This document shows positions 23,535-28,494 of a stretch of 28,494 nt of DNA, piece by piece (position 1 is the first letter of the stretch; every line of letters starts with the position of its first letter). The notes beneath the pieces are model-generated. The model made no database searches and was not told the DNA's origin. It saw nothing but the letters and a program-made list of their open reading frames with translations. The stretch covers positions 1 through 28,494 of the forward strand of contig CAWUIO010000087.1 in the NCBI GenBank assembly GCA_963922455.1. The letters are read 5' to 3'. The position numbers were made by a program, and so were the translations under genes. This DNA comes from CAWUIO01 sp963922455. GTDB taxonomy: Bacteria; Bacteroidota; Bacteroidia; Cytophagales; Microscillaceae.

Positions 23535-25109
23535 TTATCGAAGTCGATAGGCAACTCCGAAGTGTAAGCCCCAATGGTAGGGGCGTATTTTGCGAACGGC
23601 ATGGTCTTGGTAAAAAGAACTAAGATTAAAGCGTATGTTAGGAGTGGCCCGGAGTTGCCATCTGGCTCCTATGGGTAGGGCCAAACGGTAATCCAAGGTC
23701 AAAGCCGGATTGATGCTATTTTGTTTTTGCGTCTCCTCTTCTACACTTTGGGGCACACGCCGGGAAACGTGCTCGAGGGCAAGGCTAAGTCCTATGCCAT
23801 TATCTTTTCGCCACTTTCCCGGATGAAAACGCGCTCCCACTTGTACCCCCCAGATATCGTAGCTAAAGTTGAGCCTTTGATCCCCTGCTTGGTAAACCGG
23901 ATTGTATACAAAGCGATTAGGAGATAAGACAATAACCTCCGAGCTATCCTCGGCAAATTGCTGAAAGGTATAGTCTAATTGCCCCCGGTGGGTACTATAC
24001 CGCGCTCCAATGGAGATACTCCAGGACTTGAAAATTCTTTGCTCCCAATGTATACTGGCCCCAATGCCCAAATTTTGATCTACTTTGTACTGATTTTCGG
24101 GTAGGTCTAACAATTGAATGTCGTCCTTACGATTGGGAAGTACCCGGTAGAAAGCAAAAGATGGCTCTATTTGAAAACTCAAGTAGCTCGGCTTAGGAGG
24201 ATGGCGGCGGGTCTGGGGCCGTTCGGCTAAACTATGAGTACCCAATAAATACTTTTTTTGCCCTAGCAGAATGTTATCCTGGATACGTTGGGAATTTGTC
24301 CTATTAAAAACCGTCCCCTTTTTAGCCAGAAGCGCCAAAGAATAAGCGGTAGTCCGGGCTTTTGGTCTTCTTTTCTGGTTCAAATCAGGACTTGAGCTGC
24401 TTTTAGTGAGTTGATTGGAGACAGGCTCGGTGTCTTGGTTTGAAATGCCAGGTAGGGGTTCAAAGGAATTTGTGCTGGCATTGCCGGGATCTTTTTTGGT
24501 TTTGATCGCGTCTTCGGGCCTTTCAGAATTGGTCCGGCTAAGCTTGGGCGGCTTGTAAGAAGGCACATAAGTTTCGGTTTCCAAGGTTTCGGCACGAAGA
24601 GCGGGCTCCCTTATATTTGGCACTTCCTTGGGCTGGCCCTTATTCCAAGCTTTGTTTGCAGGCTTGGGCTTTTGGTTAAGGTATTGGCTTGTCCGCTCGG
24701 TTTCAGATCTAAGCAGGATATCCTTTTGCCCTTGGGCTAAGCTTGCTTTTGGCGAAGGGATGGGCACGGAAGCATCAGGCTGGGCCATCATCTGGTTCAC
24801 TTGTTCACTCTCCAAGGTATCAGATGGGTCATTGGCCAAGGGTCTGGGAGTCTGTTGTTTTTGGGTAGTAGGGCTTTGACTCATCTCTGGAGTACTAGGT
24901 AACCACCATAGCATCCCCCCCACGCCCAAGAGCAGCACCAAGCAAGCTATACCGAGCCACCAAGCTTTATACAAAGGTGGCTTGGCAGGTTTTTTTCCTA
25001 TATGGGCCTGGATATTTTTCCAGGCATCGGAGGCCGGTTTACCGGAATAATTTTCAAATCTATCTCGGAAGAAAGATTCAAAATTCTTATCGTCATGCTC
25101 TTCTTTCAT
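23535..25109 (-). CDS. Anti-sigma-like protein fused to an outer-membrane beta-barrel-like domain
   Basis: This protein has about 524 residues. The N-terminal 45 (with FFRDRFENYSGKPASDAWKN) resemble the short cytoplasmic heads of Bacteroidota anti-sigma-type proteins. One membrane helix follows at about 48-69, then a roughly 235-residue polar linker rich in P, S, K, Q and T. The last 215 residues have alternating strands (YLSFQIEPSFAFYRV, WSISIGARYSTHRGQLDYTF, WGVQVGARFHPG), like a small barrel, ending in an aromatic/hydrophobic strand HWGLHFGVAYRLR. It overlaps the sigma-factor gene by 17 bp, so translation is coupled and it is very probably that sigma factor's regulator. The frame's first codon, a TTG at 25115, is less likely than the ATG at 25107-25109. 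The linker is low in complexity but long enough to cross the periplasm. Confidence 0.85.
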   Translation of the reverse strand: MKEEHDDKNFESFFRDRFENYSGKPASDAWKNIQAHIGKKPAKPPLYKAWWLGIACLVLLLGVGGMLWWLPSTPEMSQSPTTQKQQTPRPLANDPSDTLESEQVNQMMAQPDASVPIPSPKASLAQGQKDILLRSETERTSQYLNQKPKPANKAWNKGQPKEVPNIREPALRAETLETETYVPSYKPPKLSRTNSERPEDAIKTKKDPGNASTNSFEPLPGISNQDTEPVSNQLTKSSSSPDLNQKRRPKARTTAYSLALLAKKGTVFNRTNSQRIQDNILLGQKKYLLGTHSLAERPQTRRHPPKPSYLSFQIEPSFAFYRVLPNRKDDIQLLDLPENQYKVDQNLGIGASIHWEQRIFKSWSISIGARYSTHRGQLDYTFQQFAEDSSEVIVLSPNRFVYNPVYQAGDQRLNFSYDIWGVQVGARFHPGKWRKDNGIGLSLALEHVSRRVPQSVEEETQKQNSINPALTLDYRLALPIGARWQLRATPNIRFNLSSFYQDHAVRKIRPYHWGLHFGVAYRLR

Positions 25110-25653
25110 CTTCAATTAGATTACGTTCACTAATCATTTTTTTCAAGGCCTTTTTTGCTTTATAAAGCTGAGATTTAGAGCTGTTTTCGTTGGTCTTCAT
25201 CACCTCGGCTATTTCCTTATGGCTATACCCCTCAATGACATACAAATTAAATATCATACGATAGCCATCGGGCAATTTATTGATCAAGGATAATAAGGCT
25301 TCATTGTCTAATTGATCTAAGATTTCGGGGCCTTGGGACATATTCCGGTGGTTTTCCAAATCCAATTCATCCGGCATGTACTCCCGTAGCCTTTTGTTTT
25401 TTCTGTAGTGGTTAATAGCCGTATTAACGGTAAGTCGTCTTAGCCAAGCCCCTAGGGCCTGGGGTTCTTTAAGTTGATCAATTTGCTGAAATATCCGAAT
25501 GAAAGCTTCTTGAAAGATATCCTCAGCATCTTCTCGGCTTCGCCCATAACGCAGACAAATCCCCATAAGAGGTCCGGAAAACCTTTCATAGAGGATGCGT
25601 TGAGCCTCGGGTTTATGGGCCTTACAGCCTTTTACTAGTTTTTGGTTGTTCAT
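25093..25653 (-). CDS. ECF-type RNA polymerase sigma factor
   Basis: This 186-residue sigma-70 family protein is of the extracytoplasmic-function group. Region 2 includes LYERFSGPLMGICLRYGRS and EDAEDIFQEAFIRIF at about 22-55, with WLRRLTVNTAINHYRKNKR (about 69-87) after it. Region 4 has LPDGYRMIFNLYVIEGYSH and a helix-turn-helix KEIAEVMKTNENSSKSQLYKAKKALKK cut at the end by basic residues. Regions 1 and 3 are absent, as expected. Its 3' end overlaps the anti-sigma/barrel gene, the classic arrangement of an ECF sigma factor and its regulator. A strong hairpin with a T-run lies 15 nt before its start codon, which may limit read-through from the lipoprotein gene upstream. Confidence 0.94.
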   Translation of the reverse strand: MNNQKLVKGCKAHKPEAQRILYERFSGPLMGICLRYGRSREDAEDIFQEAFIRIFQQIDQLKEPQALGAWLRRLTVNTAINHYRKNKRLREYMPDELDLENHRNMSQGPEILDQLDNEALLSLINKLPDGYRMIFNLYVIEGYSHKEIAEVMKTNENSSKSQLYKAKKALKKMISERNLIEDERRA

Positions 25654-25667
25654 CCAGTCATGGAAAA

Positions 25668-25694
25668 GATAGCCCCTCCCCAGGAAAGGCTATC
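25668..25694 (-). terminator. Hairpin with T-run just before the sigma-factor gene
   Basis: On the minus strand, GATAGCC (from 25694) pairs with GGCTATC (to 25668), with an inner CCT/AGG, and is followed by TTTTCC. It can end transcripts of the Ig-like lipoprotein gene (stop at 25720) or attenuate the sigma gene, whose ATG begins 15 nt later. Confidence 0.6.
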
Positions 25695-25719
25695 GTGAGC
25701 ATAAATTAAGAGAATTATA

Positions 25720-27075
25720 CTATTGTTCAAAAATCACCGTAACGCTGGCCTCACTACACCAATTATTATCGCTACAAATTTGATATGTAAACTCGGTTAA
25801 ACTCCCAACTTGGGGCATATTATTGGGGTCTATGAAAAACCAAATGGCTCCGTTGCCGGCCTGTACTTCACCAATACTAGGTCTTTGCAGGACTTCTATC
25901 CGCACTTCGTTGGCAATATTGGGGCTGATGATATCATTTAGTAAAACGCCCAAGACATATTCGGAAGTATCGCTACTTAGAGATATGGCAAATGTGTCGG
26001 ATACGGCTTGCAAGAATAAAGAGTCTACTCCCCCACCCAGCGAATCATCTAGTACTACTATTTCTAATTGGGCTTGGCCTACGGTACCGTTCGTATATCC
26101 CAATTCATAGACTACAAAATCACTTCCGATAAAACCTTGATTAGGGTCGTAGTTTATAATTCCTTTTCCATTTTCATAACGGGCCGTAGCCATTCCCGAT
26201 TGAGGCCCTTGAACAATCTTAAAACTGCTGGGGTCCACCAAGTTGATATCCAACAAGTCATTGTCGGTAACGCAAACATCTACCGCCGAATCTCCAAAAA
26301 TACACAAGTAGTCGTCAAAAAGGGCCAGACTGTCGCCCGGTAATGGCATAGGGAAAGGAGGAGATTGGAAGCCTGGGCGGAAAAATTCTAAGATTCCATA
26401 GCACTGGAAACTCGTATCACCCGTGGCTTGAAACCCGTAGACAATCACATCATAAATAGCACTCGTGTCTACACTACCCGAATCTAGCAAATAGGTAAAT
26501 GTTTGGTTGGCATAACTGGCCTGGCCCGCTTGCGGCTCACCAATAAGCTCTACGCTATTGAAGTCAATAGTAAAGCCTAATTCAAGACTATCCAGCAAAA
26601 TGGGAAGGTTGATACTAATCTCTTGCCCCTCTGCTACTTGATAACTAAATGTAGGTACACAAGAGCCTGTGTTTGTGGAATCATTACTAAAAGTAATGTT
26701 CACATCATAGGATTCGCAATCCCCATTTTGGCATACATCGTACACCACTTGATCGCTATTGCCCAAGGCTGCATCACTCCCAGGCTGGTACAATAATAAA
26801 CCGGTTTTGATAAACCGGGCCTCTCCGTACTGAGGCTGGTTTTTCAACTCAAAACTCGTAGGTTGAGAGGGCTGATGCCGCTCAATAAGATCAATCACAA
26901 GAGCTTGATCGGGTAGCGCGCTGGTTTCTAATGTTTCTTGAGTGGAGATGGGCTCCAACACATCTTCCTGTAATGAATTACAGGCGTAAACCAAAAAGAT
27001 AAGCATAATCAAACCCATCAAGGGTGTGCGTTGCATTTTCATAATATTGGATTTGGAATTGTAATTTGCATTCAT
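25720..27075 (-). CDS. Lipoprotein with bacterial Ig/cadherin-like repeats
   Basis: This 451-residue surface or periplasmic lipoprotein has a hydrophobic signal at about 17-31 that ends in VYAC, with C32 as the lipid anchor. The rest is beta-rich, with repeated modules of the kind often called tandem or Big-like Ig: VLLNDIISPNIANEV, FKIVQGPQSGMATARYENG, INYDPNQGFIGSDFVVYELG and FTYQICSDNNWCSEASVTVIF. Repeats around QVVYDVCQNGDCESYDV and YQICSDNNWCSEAS share a CxxxxxC pattern. No catalytic motif is visible, so adhesion or structural use is inferred. AGGAG six nt before the ATG at 27075 supports this start; an in-frame ATG at 27042 is an alternative closer to the signal. It ends 66 bp before the ECF sigma-factor gene, so a functional link is possible. 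Confidence 0.85.
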   Translation of the reverse strand: MNANYNSKSNIMKMQRTPLMGLIMLIFLVYACNSLQEDVLEPISTQETLETSALPDQALVIDLIERHQPSQPTSFELKNQPQYGEARFIKTGLLLYQPGSDAALGNSDQVVYDVCQNGDCESYDVNITFSNDSTNTGSCVPTFSYQVAEGQEISINLPILLDSLELGFTIDFNSVELIGEPQAGQASYANQTFTYLLDSGSVDTSAIYDVIVYGFQATGDTSFQCYGILEFFRPGFQSPPFPMPLPGDSLALFDDYLCIFGDSAVDVCVTDNDLLDINLVDPSSFKIVQGPQSGMATARYENGKGIINYDPNQGFIGSDFVVYELGYTNGTVGQAQLEIVVLDDSLGGGVDSLFLQAVSDTFAISLSSDTSEYVLGVLLNDIISPNIANEVRIEVLQRPSIGEVQAGNGAIWFFIDPNNMPQVGSLTEFTYQICSDNNWCSEASVTVIFEQ

Positions 27076-27460
27076 TCTCCTAGACAGCTACGATTTGCCC
27101 GATGTAAACCCAATAGTTACTTTTTTTTAAATAATTTCCCCAAACCCCTCACCATCAGTCGATTAATTATCTGTTATTTAATTAAACCCAAAAGACAGGC
27201 AGCCAATACAAAAAAGAAAACATACCAGGACTCAATAGAATAGATCGTAAACGATACTCACTAGGGCAAGGCCCATACGCTTTAAAAGGAGATGAAGGGA
27301 AAAGTCTTGCCTCGGAAGGCAGAGAAACGTACTGCTTTGCCTTAAATGAGCCAATCAATACCCTATCTTACAAGCAAAATAATTTAAATAGGATTAAAAA
27401 AATTCCTAATATAAGTACTCCTTACAAAGCCACATTTCTAATTCCTAAAATTTATTCACA
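27076..27460. other. Intergenic region between divergent genes
   Basis: There are 385 bp with no credible ORF. It must hold the promoters of the Ig-like lipoprotein and the peptidoglycan-binding protein, but no exact TAnnTTTG element was found. Two similar words, GGCAAGGCCCATACG (27264) and GGAAGGCAGAGAAACG (27314), and a run of T at 27121-27128 are the only landmarks. Confidence 0.4.
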
Positions 27461-28384
27461 ATGCATATCGAACTAGGCGACCAAGAACATCCGGCCATTT
27501 TTGAAGCCCAAAGGATCCTCCAACTATTAAACCTCTATCCATTTGGTATTGATGGTAAATTTGGTGCTGGTACCCAAAAGGCTGTTGGTGTATTCCAAGA
27601 CAAACACGACATGGAGGCCTCCGGGGTTTTAGACAAAACAACCCTCGACAAACTCAAAGAAGTGGGCCAAGAACTTGAATTAGCTCCGGCTATGCCTCCC
27701 TTTGAGCTTTCTTCCATTTTGGAAGCCTATGAAGCCAAAGGCTACACCATTTACGAAGAACAGTACAAACTAAACATGCTAGGGATTCGCAAAGACGACT
27801 ACTTTGATAATATGTTTTCCGACCGCTTTGTCGTATTCTGGAAGAATGAAAATATGGATTGGGAAATGCGCCAATTTGAGTGGACCACCATGCCAGGTAC
27901 CCAAGGGCACGGAGGGGTTTTTAATCCGCTTACTGTACACGGCATTACCGGGGTAGCCGTTTTAGAAGAAGGCCAATACCAAGATGCTTGGCACTTTTTT
28001 GATGACTTTAGCAATTTCCACAAATATCCTAGTTTCTTACAAGTATTGCCCGTTAAAATTAAGCGTGACAATACCCGAGATGCCATTCTAGACTATGATG
28101 TCCCCAAGCAGAACGGACTTTTTGGGATCAATATCCATCGCATGAGTGGGCAGGGCCAAAACCAAAAATACGTGAACTCAAACCACGTACGCTGGTCCTT
28201 AGGTTGCCAGGGTGCCCCTGAGCCTATCTTCCGCGAGCTGGTAAACTTGGCCCGGGCGGCGGCCAAGCATCACGGATATCGCTTCACCTATACGCTCATG
28301 AAGCGTACAGATATTACGGCATCCCGCGGATTAGAAAGCGGATTAGAGGATGGACACTACTTTACCTCACAAAATTTGGAATAA
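27461..28384 (+). CDS. Peptidoglycan-binding protein with YkuD-like C-terminal motif
   Basis: This 307-residue protein has no signal peptide. Residues 1-67 form a peptidoglycan-binding type 1 domain (AIFEAQRILQLL, FGIDGKFGAGTQKAV, VFQDKHDMEASGVLD). The later part carries VVFWKNEN, then TVHGITGVAVLEEGQYQDA, then FGINIHRMSG with H226, and 20 residues on SLGCQG with C249. A histidine followed by SxGCQ resembles the active-site pattern of L,D-transpeptidase (YkuD) folds. From memory, related sequences with FGINIHR and WSAGCQ occur in phages and prophages. Without a signal peptide it would need a holin, phage-like or contractile-injection route, or lysis, to reach the wall. No phage genes are visible nearby. 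It could be a domesticated lysis or wall-modifying gene. Confidence 0.82.
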   Translation: MHIELGDQEHPAIFEAQRILQLLNLYPFGIDGKFGAGTQKAVGVFQDKHDMEASGVLDKTTLDKLKEVGQELELAPAMPPFELSSILEAYEAKGYTIYEEQYKLNMLGIRKDDYFDNMFSDRFVVFWKNENMDWEMRQFEWTTMPGTQGHGGVFNPLTVHGITGVAVLEEGQYQDAWHFFDDFSNFHKYPSFLQVLPVKIKRDNTRDAILDYDVPKQNGLFGINIHRMSGQGQNQKYVNSNHVRWSLGCQGAPEPIFRELVNLARAAAKHHGYRFTYTLMKRTDITASRGLESGLEDGHYFTSQNLE

Positions 28385-28413
28385 GGACAATATACGGTAT
28401 AAAAAAATATTCA

Positions 28414-28494
28414 GGGGCTTGCCCGCGCCAGGAAAGAAAGTACCAGGCTGTACAATCCTACCCGGCGCGGGCCGGGCTAGCCTGCCGAGCCGGC
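28414..28494 (+). repeat. Dispersed structured repeat, copy F (cut by window end)
   Basis: Starts GGGGCTT 29 nt after the stop of the peptidoglycan-binding gene. The stem GCCCGCGCC (28421-28429) pairs with GGCGCGGGC (28464-28472), followed by CGGGCTAGCCTGCCGAGCC. This is the second subtype, like copy E. Its end lies beyond the window. Confidence 0.8.

Overview
The window comes from a chromosome of the phylum Bacteroidota. Three things point there: tandem TonB genes of Bacteroidota type, promoters of the TTG / TAnnTTTG kind, and an ECF sigma factor followed by an anti-sigma-like protein that ends in an outer-membrane barrel. The order (Saprospirales, Cytophagales or another) cannot be fixed from this sequence. 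Most of it is ordinary core chromosome. No tRNA, rRNA, CRISPR array or intact transposase was seen.

Layout. (1) 1-560: the last codons of a protein cut by the window edge, followed 11 bp later by a small AT-rich membrane-anchored ORF; this could be an accessory or effector/immunity-type pair. (2) 560-930: non-coding, with a row of four hairpins and the first copy (A) of a dispersed structured repeat. (3) 937-6107, minus strand: a probable five-gene operon mpl-like / DnaQ-type exonuclease / maf / ggt / FAH-family hydrolase, read from a good Bacteroidota promoter at 6127-6157. (4) 6233-7980: two tandem paralogous TonB genes, each with its own terminator. (5) 8120-8783: repeat copies B and C in inverted orientation around about 400 bp of non-coding DNA. 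(6) 8810-12917, minus: pstS-pstC-pstA-pstB plus a MerR-type regulator, without phoU. PstC carries an extracytoplasmic insert that resembles part of PstS. (7) 12995-14383, minus: a polytopic membrane protein. (8) 14493-19210, plus: truA, an MsbA-like ABC exporter, a TetR-type regulator and an AarF/ABC1 kinase-like protein. (9) 19211-19895: a gene-poor stretch with a MITE-like inverted repeat, repeat copy D and a 36-bp direct repeat. (10) 19896-22649: a TPR / coiled-coil / TM / SpoIIE-type phosphatase. (11) 22724-27075, minus: repeat copy E, an NlpC/P60 lipoprotein, the trans-envelope anti-sigma/barrel protein, its ECF sigma factor, and an Ig-like-repeat lipoprotein. (12) 27461-28384, plus: a peptidoglycan-binding protein with a YkuD-like HxnSxGCQ motif, followed by repeat copy F, cut by the window end.

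The strongest unexplained signal is the six-copy dispersed element (A-F). Every copy forms the same long hairpin next to a conserved GGGGCTT end. The stem bases change between copies but pairing is kept (CCCGCGC/GCGCGGG, CCCGCGT/ACGCGGG, CCTGCGC/GCGCAGG, CCCCGGCTAG/CTAGCCGGGG), and the closing stem also covaries. In five of six copies the element lies 3' of a gene in the same sense orientation. The best protein-level leads are the PstS-like insert in PstC and the single-chain inner-membrane-to-outer-membrane anti-sigma architecture.
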